A DNA stretch of 64,000 nt from positions 1 to 64,000 of the forward strand of contig JAUCBJ010003298.1 in the NCBI GenBank assembly GCA_032718475.1, read 5' to 3'. Shown here in pieces: positions 10,785 through 21,900 of the stretch (the stretch's first letter is position 1; every line of letters begins with the position of its first letter). The translations under genes and the position numbers were made by a program. Origin of the DNA: Nemertoderma westbladi. Its lineage: Eukaryota; Xenacoelomorpha; Nemertodermatida; Nemertodermatidae. Under the pieces are notes generated by a model. The model searched no databases, was not told where the DNA came from, and worked only from the letters and a program-made list of their open reading frames with translations.

Positions 10785-11925
10785 TATAACTTCCAGTTTA
10801 CAAAAGAACTACCAGTTCAAAATTGAACCACAGATTTAAACTAACTACCAATTTATCATAGAATCACAGGTTAAAATGATAACTGCCAGTTTACCAAAAT
10901 GAACTGCCAGTTTATCATAGAACCACATGTTTCCAATATAACTGCCAGTTTTTCATAGAACCACATATTTCCAATATAACTGCCAGTTTATCATAGTACC
11001 ACGGTTTTACAATATATAACTGCCAGTTTAACATAGTACCACGGTCTTACAATATATAACTGCCAGTTTTACATAGTACCTCGGTTTTACAATATATAAC
11101 TGCCAGTTTAACATAGTACCACGGCTTTACAATTATAACTGCCTGTTTATCATAGTACCACTACCACGGTACGGTTTTACAATTTATAACTGCCAGTTTA
11201 ACATAGTACCACGGTTTTTTAATTATAACTGCCAGTTTATCATAGTACCACGGTTTTACAATATATAACTGCCAGTTTATCATAGTACCACGGTTTTACA
11301 ATATATAACTACCAGTTTAACATAGTACCACGGTTTTACAATATATAACTGCCAGTTTATCATAGTACCACGGTTTTACAATATATAACTGCCAGTTTAA
11401 CATAGTACCACGGTTTTACAATATATAACTGCCAGTTTATCATAGTACCATGGTTTTACAATATATAACTGCCAGTTTAACATAGTACCACGGTTTTACA
11501 ATATATAACTGCCAGTTTGTCATAGTACCACTACCACGATACGGTTTTACAATTTATAACTGCCAGTTTAACATAGTACCACGGTTTTACAATTATAACT
11601 GCCAGTTTATCCTAGTACCACGGCTTTACAATTATAACTGCCAGTTTGTCATAGTACCACTACCACGATACGGTTTTACAATTTATAACTGCCAGTTTAA
11701 CATAGTACCACGGTTTTTTAATTATAACTGCCAGTTTATCATAGTTCCACGGTTTTACAATATATAACTGCCAGTTTAACATAGTACCACGGTTTTTTAA
11801 TTATAACTGCCAGTTTATCATAGTACCACGGTTTTACAATTATAACTGCCAGTTTATCATAGTACCACGGTTTTACCATTTATAACTGCCAGTTTGTCAT
11901 AGTACCACGGTTTTACCGTCACAGC
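10785..11925. repeat. 40-bp minisatellite (left array of element B)
   Basis: Units contain ATAACTGCCAGTTT, CATAGTACCACGG and TTTTACAAT and recur every 40 bp (for example 11281 and 11321). The copies near the left edge are diverged and irregular. Some units carry a short internal duplication, ACCACTACCACG. Confidence 0.92.
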
Positions 11926-12149
11926 AGATGATACCAAAAGTCCAACCTCAAAACACATTTGGCGCAAAATTTAAACGAAGCGCTAAATCCTGGTATCATG
12001 TGATGTGACTCTATTCACAATAATGTCTATCTGTACTGCTGTAGGAAGGTAGGCCTACAGGCCTATGTTGCTTATACAGTGATATAAGCTATCGAGATAC
12101 CGGTACTAGGCCTATACCATATACAGTTTTTGTCTCTTGCGTCAGACTA

Positions 12150-13091
12150 CAGAATAATGTCGCTGCATCTAATCTCCAGGATTTTCATCATACTGGCTGA
12201 CTGGGCCGTTTCGTGGTGGCAGAACCTGCGGACTGTCTGAACTGCGGGGTAACCTGGTAACCCTGCCCTGCTGCCCGGCAATCCACCCGGACCCGATACC
12301 CGTATTGGACTGGTCAGCTGGTTTGCGGAATACCCTGTCTCTACCGTTCCAGCTGCTGTGAAGAATCGACGGAGATGTGGTCGACGAGCGGATTCAGCCT
12401 CTACCATAGGCCTACTGCTACTGTTCTCTTCGAGGAAGACGATGTCTGGACTCTTCTCCCAGAACTAGACTGCTAGTGCTAGACTGCTAGAGGCCTAATC
12501 GTCAAACTCTGTCTTCTTTCTCGCTGGGGATATTGAGACCAACCCAGGACTCAGTCGGACGCGGGCGCCGAAGATAAACTGTCCTGTCTGTCAACGAGGA
12601 ACAAACTCTCGGAGTAAGATCGTCCAATGCGAGAGTTGTGACACATTCGTACCGGTACATTTAAATTAAAATGTTATCTTAGGAAAATCAGTACCAACTT
12701 ATTCTCCACCAGAAGCAATCTTCAGATCTTGAGCCAAGTTTTCTCTGCAATAGCTGTATTTTTACCCAACTTCCTTTTCATCACTGAAACCAACGATTCA
12801 TTCCTCACATTGCCTCTGCAAACTCCAAGTGATGCTGAGAGTGAAACTTTTCAATTCTTTAAGAAAAACGGTTTGCATTTTTTGCATTTAAACGCACGAT
12901 CTCTGCTTCCCAAACTTTCCGAAATTCGAATTTTAATCAAAAAGTCCAACCCAGCAGTTTTAACAATCTCTGAATCTTGGTTCGATGATAGCGTTTCTGA
13001 GGGAGAAATTTTATTTGTTAATTACGTAGTTTTACGTAAGGATAGGGACAGATACGGAGGTGCTTACATTCAATGTGCAGATGTGATTTAG
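12150..13091 (+). pseudogene. 5' part of a LINE with 2A-like motif, PHD-like zinc finger and EN start
   Basis: At 12526-12552 the frame reads GDIETNPGL, close to the GDxExNPGP motif found at the start of CR1/L2-type LINE proteins and known as a 2A ribosome-skipping sequence. It is followed by CPVCQRG...KIVQCESCDTF, a Cys pattern like the PHD-type finger that follows this motif in such LINEs. After frame changes, 12860-13060 encodes NGLHFLHLNARSLLPKL and VLTISESWF, the start of an endonuclease domain. The sequence then stops; no GDLN, RT or tail follows. The 5' boundary (12150) is a guess. It is a truncated, stop-containing fragment carried inside TIR element B. Confidence 0.72.
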
Positions 13092-13324
13092 TGTATGTAG
13101 GGAATATTTGGAGACTTGTGCCGAAGTTTTACTATTGTTTTACTTATGGAACTTTTACTTCCTAAACTAAACCTATTTTAATCGGTACTTTTTATCGGCC
13201 AAACAAGCAGATTTTTGCAACATTATGGAAATACAATTTTATGTAATCGTAGGTCCGACTGTGAAATATATTTCTTAAGGAGATTTTAATATCTGTGGGT
13301 AATATCTGTGTGTTTAATATCTAT

Positions 13325-14330
13325 GGGTTTTTAATGATTAACCAAAGGTTTAATACTATTAAACTAGGGGTTTTTAATGATTAACCAAAGGTTTAATACT
13401 ACTAAACTATGGGTTTTTAATGATTAACCAAAGGTTTAATACTATTAAACTGCGGGTTTTTAATGATTAACCAAAGGTTTAATACTATTAAACTATGGGT
13501 TTTTAATGATTAACCAAAGGTTTAATACTATTAAACTGTGGGTTTTTATTGATTAACCAAAGGTTTAATACTATTAAACTATGGGTTTTTAATGATTAAC
13601 CAAAGGTTTAATACTATTAAACTATGGGTTTTTAATGATTAACCAAAGGTTTAATACTATTAAACTATGGGTTTTTAATGATTAACCAAAGGTTTAATAT
13701 TATTAAACTAGGGGTTTTTAATGATTAACCAAAGGTTTAATACTACTAAACTATGGGTTTTTAATGATTAACCAAAGGTTTAATACTATTAAACTGCGGG
13801 TTTTTGATGATTAACCAAAGGTTTAATACTATTAAACTGCGGGTTTTTAATGATTAACCAAAGGTTTAATACTATTAAACTATGGGTTTTTAATGATTAA
13901 CCAAAGGTTTAATACTATTAAACTGTGGGTTTTTATTGATTAACCAAAGGTTTAATACTATTAAACTATGGGTTTTTAATGATTAACCAAAGGTTTAATA
14001 CTATTAAACTGCGGGTTTTTCATGATTAACCAAAGGTTTAATACTATTAAACTGCGGGTTTTTAATGATTAACCAAAGGTTTAATACTATTAAACTATGG
14101 GTTTTTAATGATTAACCAAAGGTTTAATACTATTAAACTGTGGGTTTTTATTGATTAACCAAAGGTTTAATACTATTAAACTGTGGGTTTTTATTGATTA
14201 ACCAAAGGTTTAATACTATTAAACTAGGGGTTTTTAATGATTAACCAAAGGTTTAATACTATTAAATTGTGGGTTTTTATTGATTAACCAAAGGTTTAAT
14301 AATATAAACTATGGGTTTTTGTTCTATAAC
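13325..14330. repeat. 43-bp minisatellite (right array of element B)
   Basis: More than 20 copies of a unit with GGGTTTTTAATGATTAACC and AAAGGTTTAATACTATTAAA recur every 43 bp (for example 13454 and 13497). Variation is concentrated at the junction before GGGTTTTT, where copies read AGG, ATG, GCG or GTG. Confidence 0.95.
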
Positions 14331-14569
14331 CAGAGGTTTAAATTAATTGAAGCTTCGGCAATTGACGATTATTTATCCAAATTACCACCGTTTTTTTTCA
14401 TAAATAAAACCGCCAGTTGAACTGAAAATTAAACCCCCAGTTTTCTTAGAAATAAAACTGCCGGTTTCGCAAAAAACCCCCGATGAATTTGGTTGCAGAT
14501 TTACCCGGGGTTTTTTGCGTAAACCGGCAGTTTTTTTTTAAATAACCCGGGTTGTGTTTTTTCAGTGTA

Positions 14570-17500
14570 GATACATTGTGACAATAAGGGGAGGAGGTCA
14601 TTATAGTGACGTATCTACCTATCGGGACGATGGGAGGGCCTTAGTGACGTACCTACCTATTGATAATACTGATGCTATTCATCGCAGAATCACATTGATT
14701 CTAGTGGCACCTTAATAGATGATTACTGTCCTTGTATGCTAACAAGGGAGGGATGAATCACATTAACTTGGGAGTCCATGTAGAAATGGGGTCTTTTAAT
14801 AAGTTGCGTGTTTCACATTTACAGTTACGTTAGATGGGCGGACACATTGGTATGTAGAGACCCCATGCAGGGAGGGCCTCCGTTTATTGATGTATGTATT
14901 TTACTGTGAGCCAAATTCTCGTCTCAACTGTGAATATTTGTTAGATTTAGTGGCCCTGTGCGACGTGGTAAATGGAAGACAATAGAATACTTGGCTTTAC
15001 TCAGTTTATGCGCCAATGAATAATAACTTGGGCCTGTGAACAGAGAGTTAAATTAATAATAGACCTACTTGTGAAGGAAATGTATAGCTCCTAATATCAT
15101 ACCTCTATATCATTTATATGCAGTCGGTTGGTCCATAATATTTATATTTATGACTCTGTATCTCTATTCTCTATATTGTAGTGGGTTAATTTGGTGATTT
15201 TAAGCTATAAATAATTATTAAATATTACAACATATTATTGGGACTAGTTTTATAGACATGACTTTACTGTAATCAGAGTGACCGTAAAGTAACCCCTGTC
15301 CTACATCTTCCAAGCTAGACGACAGCGCACGCTTTACCGTTTCTGATTGTAAAATTGCTATCTTTTTTATTCACAATAAATCGATTATTAGTAGTTACGT
15401 GATGGTCGAATATGTTGATTAAAATATAAAATTATATGTTTATTTTCCGTTGTTCTCTGCGGTCCTTCATTGTCATTGCACCATGGTTGATATTTAAACA
15501 TCCCATGCCAAATTTGTTTATCATGGCAAATTTGTTTATTTATTAAAGTTGATGTGGTGAATAATTGTTATTTGATGCCGTTTACAATGTATTAGTAAAG
15601 TTTAGAATTGCTGCTGCTACTGGAATATCGCAGTGGATTACACTGAAACAATTTCTTTGATTATTATTGATTGGCTACGGAACTCGTCTGCTGCGAGAAT
15701 TTCTGTAGGTTTGGTTCCGTAATTCGTTAAAGCACGTTCGTATTATATGCCGTGCCCGTTTACTCTGCCAAAACATCGATTTACTGGTAGGATATGGCAT
15801 ACTGCTGGACTTACTTTGTAACACAGCAGCCACGGTACGTGATGAATAGTGTATCCTATATAAATCCGGTTTCATTCTGAACTAGGTGTGAGTCATGGTC
15901 ATGAGAGAACGTTAATAATTAATAATCCTATCTGCAGCAGTAATTAGTAGATGTATATACAATAAACAGTAAAATATTTTTTATAATTAAGATTCAGTTT
16001 ATTAAATTGTAGTGTAGTAAGTTATTTTTAATATGTTAACTTTTTTTGCTCATACTGGAATACCGAATCAATCCTCCTCTGAACTTCTGCGTGACATTGG
16101 TTTCGTACGTTTTATAATTTAACGTCGGCGGAATTTATTTTACATGATATATTTTATTGTATTATTAGATCATTATCATAATATTTAGTACAGTGCAGCT
16201 CTGTTGTACCGGACCTACAAATCTGTCATATTTTATGAAGTGAAACTAAACCTGTATTCCAAGTCAGTTGCGTACTGGTCTGGTACAAGCATCTACCTAC
16301 ATACATAGATAGGCCTGTTAGGTTTAATCGTGAAGATTACACTTTCCACAGTTCGCTAAGTGTATTCCCTTATGCACTGAAGGACAAGCACGGTGTCTAC
16401 GGTAGCTTTATTGAGTAGATTTGATTAACATACTGATTAGTATGCTAGGCAAGGTCTCATCTCTGTATTAGTTGAAAGCTTTTCTGATATTAAGTAGAAT
16501 TAATATAATTTACCACAACATTGCGTTTATATGTTATCTTTATTACTCAGCTTCTTTATTCGTATTATTTCCACTGTATCGGTCCCACTACGGGATTGTG
16601 TAGCAATTATTATTTCCTAACCTTGTATCTTACATATTATAATCTTTACCGCGAGTTCCTGTATGTGTGTATAATAGATAGAGATAGATAGGCAGAGAGA
16701 AGAGGCCTTGGTATATGTCAACCCGCCTGGTACCGGTAGCTCTCAGGTGACAAACTAATGCCTGATCGCCAGTGACTTAGCTTGCAGTGCAGCCAACCAT
16801 CGCTGGCTACTCATATAAGGCAAGACAGAAAGAACCCTTTATGGAAAGCCAAATCCGCTATTTGCATATAAGGAAGGTGGAAGCCTCATTTATCATTTCT
16901 ATTTGCTTTCATACTGTGACAAGTATTCGTTTTCCATTACAATCCATCTGCTGTACGATCATAATCAATCGCAGTTCAGTACATTCTACCCACCGAAACA
17001 CCTTAGTGATATATTTATTGTATTAAAATCCCAATAAAAAATCATTAATAATTAAATCCAGTAGGAGCCCAGGAGGGCGAAACAAATCAGAAAGAATTTC
17101 GTTTCTGAAAGAATATCGTTTCTTTTTTTCCCACCCTTTAAAATTGTCCTTTAATTTTAAATATACAATTTAAATAGTAACTAAAAATCTATCGAAACTA
17201 ATCCGTTTAAATGTTTAGTTTTAAGTTTCGTGTTCGGTAAATTTTCGTTTAGTTTTACGTTCGTTTCGTTTTCTTCTCTATCTCCCGGCCTCTCTATCAC
17301 AATACTCTAGCACTAACTTATTATTATATTCACATTATTCTCACGGCTACGCTACACACTATTCTCCCACCCTAATGCCGCACTATTAACGCCCGTGTCC
17401 CCCTTCGCGTTGTCAGGGTGATTCCCTATTGGGGTAGGTAACTGCTGCAATAATCCCCAGCTTTATTGCCCGATAATCTCTCCATGCACGCTCCGCTGAG

Positions 17501-17848
17501 CGTCAGGTTGAATAACAATCGAAGTAAAACTTCTCGTCAATATATTACTTTTTCAAACTGCTATCGATTTAGCAAATAGCGACTCGGCATTTCTATTGAA
17601 GCAACGGCCAAACTATTATTTGTTTCTTTGTTGTCGGTTAATGAAAAAGATATTGTTTAGTGGAATATAATTACTTTTAACGCGCGGCCTTGTGGCGGCC
17701 TTGCAGCCTTGTGGGTATATTTATCGAGTTGGATTTTCTCCATATAAACTGGACTAATGATTTCCCCTGCCTCATAATAAACTCTGCAAAAGAAAGTTGT
17801 AATTAAACTTGAACTGTTCTATTATAATCGCGGGTTATATTTAAACCG
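14570..17848. other. AT-rich region upstream of the kinase, no gene seen
   Basis: I find no convincing exon or RNA gene. Near 14605-14665 the string GTGACGTA-CTACCTAT occurs twice, which might be leader sequence of the minus-strand LINE. A TATATAAA-like string lies near 15863. CCAATAAAAAATC at 17028-17040 could be an unrelated poly(A) signal. The kinase promoter and 5' untranslated exon should lie in the right part, but no element can be assigned with confidence. Confidence 0.4.
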
Positions 17849-18372
17849 ATGGCTGTTTGTGCGGGAAGTAGCGGCGATACGGAGATGTTGGAAGAATCGC
17901 CACGCCGTTCTGTAGTTCCTATTACCTCCCTACACACGTTCCTCATACCAGAAGTTCCTCCCTCGGATTCACCCTACAACCATCTCTCCAACTACCATAT
18001 GGATAAAAAGATAGGGCGGGGCCAATTCAGCGTGGTTTGGCGCGCCCATTGTCAGGTTAATAACAACTCAGTGGCTCTAAAGAAGGTACAAATATTCGAG
18101 ATGATGGACCCCAAGGCGAGACAGGACTGTATCAAAGAGATCGACCTGCTAAAGAAACTCAACCACCCCAACGTGATTCGGTATATGGCCTCCTTTATCG
18201 AGGACAATGAACTAAATATCGTTCTAGAATTAGCCGACGCCGGCGATCTTTCGAGAATGATTAAACATTTCAAGAAACAGAATCGTTTGATTCCGGAGAA
18301 AACCGTATGGAAATACTTTGTGCAGTTGTGCAACGCTTTGGAGCATATGCACAGTCGGAGGATAATGCACAG
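17849..18372 (+). CDS. NEK6/NEK7-like Ser/Thr kinase, exon encoding N-lobe through catalytic His
   Basis: The exon encodes residues 1-174 plus two bases of codon 175. The start ATG is supported by an in-frame TAA at 17825 and no intervening ATG. A non-conserved N-tail of about 45 residues is followed by the glycine loop IGRGQFSVV (55-63), VALKK with catalytic Lys78, CIKEID with Glu97 of helix [21 protein letters not shown] (116-135), and [10 protein letters not shown] (165-174). The catalytic HRD is split by the intron. Tyr112 (IRYMASF) sits where NEK7 has its autoinhibitory Tyr97. NEK6/NEK7 act downstream of NEK9 in mitotic spindle assembly, and NEK7 also in NLRP3 signalling in vertebrates; only the spindle role can reasonably be expected in an invertebrate. 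The donor CACAG|GTTGGT is the first unit of a 22-bp repeat. Confidence 0.93.
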
Positions 18373-18622
18373 GTTGGTAACGGGTACTGTACAGGTTGGT
18401 AACGGGTACTGTACAGGTTGGTAACGGATACTGTACAGGTTGGTAACGGGTACTGTACAGGTTGGTAACGGGTACTGTACAGGTTGGTAACGGGTACTGT
18501 ACAGGTTGGTAACGGGTACTGCACAGGTTGGTAACGGGTACTGTACAGGTTGGTAACGGGTACTGTACAGGTTGGTAACGGGTACTGCACAGGTAGGTAA
18601 CGGGTACTGTGCAGGTAGGTAA
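18369..18622. repeat. 22-bp minisatellite that begins on the kinase splice donor
   Basis: Twelve units start at 18371, 18393, 18415 and so on every 22 bp to 18613. Each carries AGGTTGGTAACGGGTACT; the last two read AGGTAGGTAAC. The first unit contains the last bases of the exon (CACAG) and the true donor GT. Some later units even read TGCACAGG like the exon edge, so the unit was duplicated from the exon-intron junction itself. Each copy is therefore a potential AG|GT donor. Confidence 0.95.
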
Positions 18623-18799
18623 CATTGGAAACATTGGATGGCATTCAAAGACTAAGGAGAAGTCTAGATAGAATAAGCAGCTTCCAATGTTGGTCTATTT
18701 GTAAATAGTACAAATATCTAAATCCGAACTGTAAACTTGGATTCCGTCGGTGTGTTCCTGTTCAGTCGTTGAAGGGCCTGGTTGGACAGGTAGAAAGGA

Positions 18800-18940
18800 A
18801 ACTTTCAGATTACCTGCGATTCATAGACCTCCTGGTGACCTCCGAATACGAAATGGCAAGGCGCGGTTAGCAATCAATAAACTATCCAAGGTTAATAAGG
18901 AAATCACATGCTGCAGTACTTACAAGGTTATGGAAATCAC
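18800..18940 (+). mobile_element. LINE 3' fragment at the left edge of the intronic array
   Basis: The stretch TTACCTGCGATTCATAGA...GGTGACCTCCGAATACG...GGCAAGGC aligns in order with the plus-strand LINE at about 4273-4335. It is followed by AATAAACTATCCAAGGTTA, which aligns with 4358-4373. In translation DLRIRNGKARLAINKLSKV corresponds to DLRIRKGKAWA...LNRLSRI. The sequence then passes directly into the 69-bp array, whose unit matches the next part of the same LINE. Confidence 0.78.
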
Positions 18941-21900
18941 ATGGAATCAAACATTATCTGTAGGTAAGTTTATTAAAAGGGCTGCAGTACTTACAAGGTT
19001 AAGGAAATCACATGGAATCAAACATTATCTGTAGGTAAGTTTATTCCGGACTGCAGTACTTACAAGGTTAGGGAAATCACATGGAATCAAACATTATCTG
19101 TAGGTAAGTTTATTCCGGGCTGCAGTACTTACAAGGTTAAGGAAATCACATGGAATCAAACATTATCTGTAGGTAAGTTTATTCCGGGCTGCAGTACTTA
19201 CAAGGTTAAGGAACTCACATGGAATCAAACATTATCTGTAGGTAAGTTTATTAAAAGGGCTGCAGTACTTACAAGGTTAAGGAAATCACATGGAATCAAA
19301 CATTATCTGTAGGTAAGTTTATTCCGGGCTGCAGTACTTACAAGGTTAAGGAAATCACATGGAATCAAACATTATCTGTAGGTAAGTTTATTCCGGGCTG
19401 CAGTACTTACAAGGTTAAGGAAATCACATGGAATCAAACATTATCTGTAGGTAAGTTTATTAAAAGGGCTGCAGTACTTACAAGGTTAAGGAAATCACAT
19501 GGAATCAAACATTATCTGTTGGTAAGTTTATTCCGGGCTGCAGTACTTACAAGGTTAAGGAAATCACATGGAATCAAACATTATCTGTAGGTAAGTTTAT
19601 TCCGGGCTGCAGTACTTACAAGGTTAAGGAAATCACATGGAATCAAACATTATCTGTTGGTAAGTTTATTAAAAGGGCTGCAGTACTTACAAGGTTAAGG
19701 AAATCACATGGAATCAAACATTATCTGTTGGTAAGTTTATTCCGGGCTGCAGTACTTACAAGGTTAAGGAAATCACATGGAATCAAACATTATCTGTAGG
19801 TAAGTTTATTCCGGGCTGCAGTACTTACAAGGTTAAGGAAATCACATGGAATCAAACATTATCTGTAGGTAAGTTTATTAAAAGGGCTGCAGTACTTACA
19901 AGGTTAAGGAAATCACATGGAATCAAACATTATCTGTAGGTAAGTTTATTCCGGACTGCAGTACTTACAAGGTTAAGGAAATCACATGGAATCAAACATT
20001 ATCTGTAGGTAAGTTTATTCCGGGCTGTAGTACTTACAAGGTTAAGGAAATCACATGGAATCAAACATTATCTGTTGGTAAGTTTATTCCGGGCTGCAGT
20101 ACTTACAAGGTTAAGGAAATCACATGGAATCAAACATTATCTGTAGGTAAGTTTATTAAAAGGGCTGCAGTACTTACAAGGTTAAGGAAATCACATGGAA
20201 TCAAACATTATCTGTAGGTAAGTTTATTCCGGGCTGCAGTACTTACAAGGTTAAGGAAATCACATGGAATCAAACATTATCTGTAGGTAAGTTTATTAAA
20301 AGGGCTGCAGTACTTACAAGGTTAAGGAAATCACATGGAATCAAACATTATCTGTTGGTAAGTTTATTCCGGGCTGCAGTACTTACAAGGTTAAGGAAAT
20401 CACATGGAATCAAACATTATCTGTAGGTAAGTTTATTAAAAGGGCTGCAGTACTTACAAGGTTAAGGAAATCACATGGAATCAAACATTATCTGTTGGTA
20501 AGTTTATTCCGGGCTGCAGTACTTACAAGGTTAAGGAAATCACATGGAATCAAACATTATCTGTAGGTAAGTTTATTAAAAGGGCTGCAGTACTTACAAG
20601 GTTAAGGAAATCACATGGAATCAAACATTATCTGTTGGTAAGTTTATTCCGGGCTGCAGTACTTACAAGGTTAAGGAAATCACATGGAATCAAACATTAT
20701 CTGTAGGTAAGTTTATTAAAAGGGCTGCAGTACTTACAAGGTTAAGGAAATCACATGGAATCAAACATTATCTGTAGGTAAGTTTATTAAAAGGGCTGCA
20801 GAATTACAATCACATGGAATCAAACATTATCTGTAGGTAAGTTTATTTCGGGCTGCAGTACTTACAAGGTTAAGGAAATCACATGGAATCAAACATTATC
20901 TGTAGGTAGGTTTATTCCGGGCTGCAGTACTTACAAGGTTAAGGAAATCACATTGAATCAAACATTATCTGTAGGTAAGTTTATTAAAAGGGCTGCAGTA
21001 CTTACAAGGTTAAGGAAATCACATGGAATCAAACATTATCTGTAGGTAAGTTTATTCCGGGCTGCAGTACTTACAAGGTTAAGGAAATCACATGGAATCA
21101 AACATTATCTGTAGGTAAGTTTATTAAAAGGGCTGCAGTACTTACAAGGTTAAGGAAATCACATGGAATCAAACATTATCTGTAGGTAAGTTTATTCCGG
21201 GCTGCAGTACTTACAAGGTTAAGGAAATCACATGGAATCAAACATTATCTGTAGGTAAGTTTATTAAAAGGGCTGCAGTACTTACAAGGTTAAGGAAATC
21301 ACATGGAATCAAACATTATCTGTAGGTAAGTTTATTCCGGGCTGCAGTACTTACAAGGTTAAGGAAATCACATGGAATCAAACATTATCTGTAGGTAAGT
21401 TTATTAAAAGGGCTGCAGTACTTACAAGGTTAAGGAAATCACATGGAATCAAACATTATCTGTAGGTAAGTTTATTTCGGGCTGCAGAATTACAATCACA
21501 TGGAATCAAACATTATCTGTAGGTAAGTTTATTCCGGGCTGCAGTACTTACAAGGTTAAGGAAATCACATGGAATCAAACATTATCTGTAGGTAAGTTTA
21601 TTCCGGGCTGCAGTACTTACAAGGTTAAGGAAATCACATGGAATCAAACATTATCTGTAGGTAAGTTTATTCCGGGCTGCAGTACTTACAAGGTTAAGGA
21701 AATCACATGGAATCAAACATTATCTGTAGGTAAGTTTATTAAAAGGGCTGCAGTACTTACAAGGTTAAGGAAATCACATGGAATCAAACATTATCTGTAG
21801 GTAAGTTTATTCCGGGCTGCAGAATTACAATCACATGGAATCAAACATTATCTGTAGGTAAGTTTATTCCGGGCTGCAGTACTTACAAGGTTAAGGAAAT

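Larger units (their letters stand above)
10553..14567. mobile_element. TIR element B (4,015 bp) with minisatellites and LINE cargo
   Basis: The left end CACTGAAAAAACACAACCC and the inverted right end match over about 33 bp with two mismatches, flanked by TA at 10551-10552 and 14568-14569. The first 12 bp are the same as in element A, so both belong to one family. The order inside is TIR, 40-bp array, a unique core containing the 5' part of a LINE, 43-bp array, TIR. No transposase was seen. It inserted just upstream of the minus-strand LINE's coding start, perhaps in its leader. Confidence 0.83.

Noticed and set aside
15637-15655. TACACTGAAACAATTTC as a third TIR end
   Set aside because: It matches only the first 9 bases of the TIR region and has no inverted partner nearby.
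15675-15875. 66-residue minus-strand ORF with a TATA-like string nearby
   Set aside because: No recognisable domain, no supporting splice or start context; ordinary length for chance in this region.
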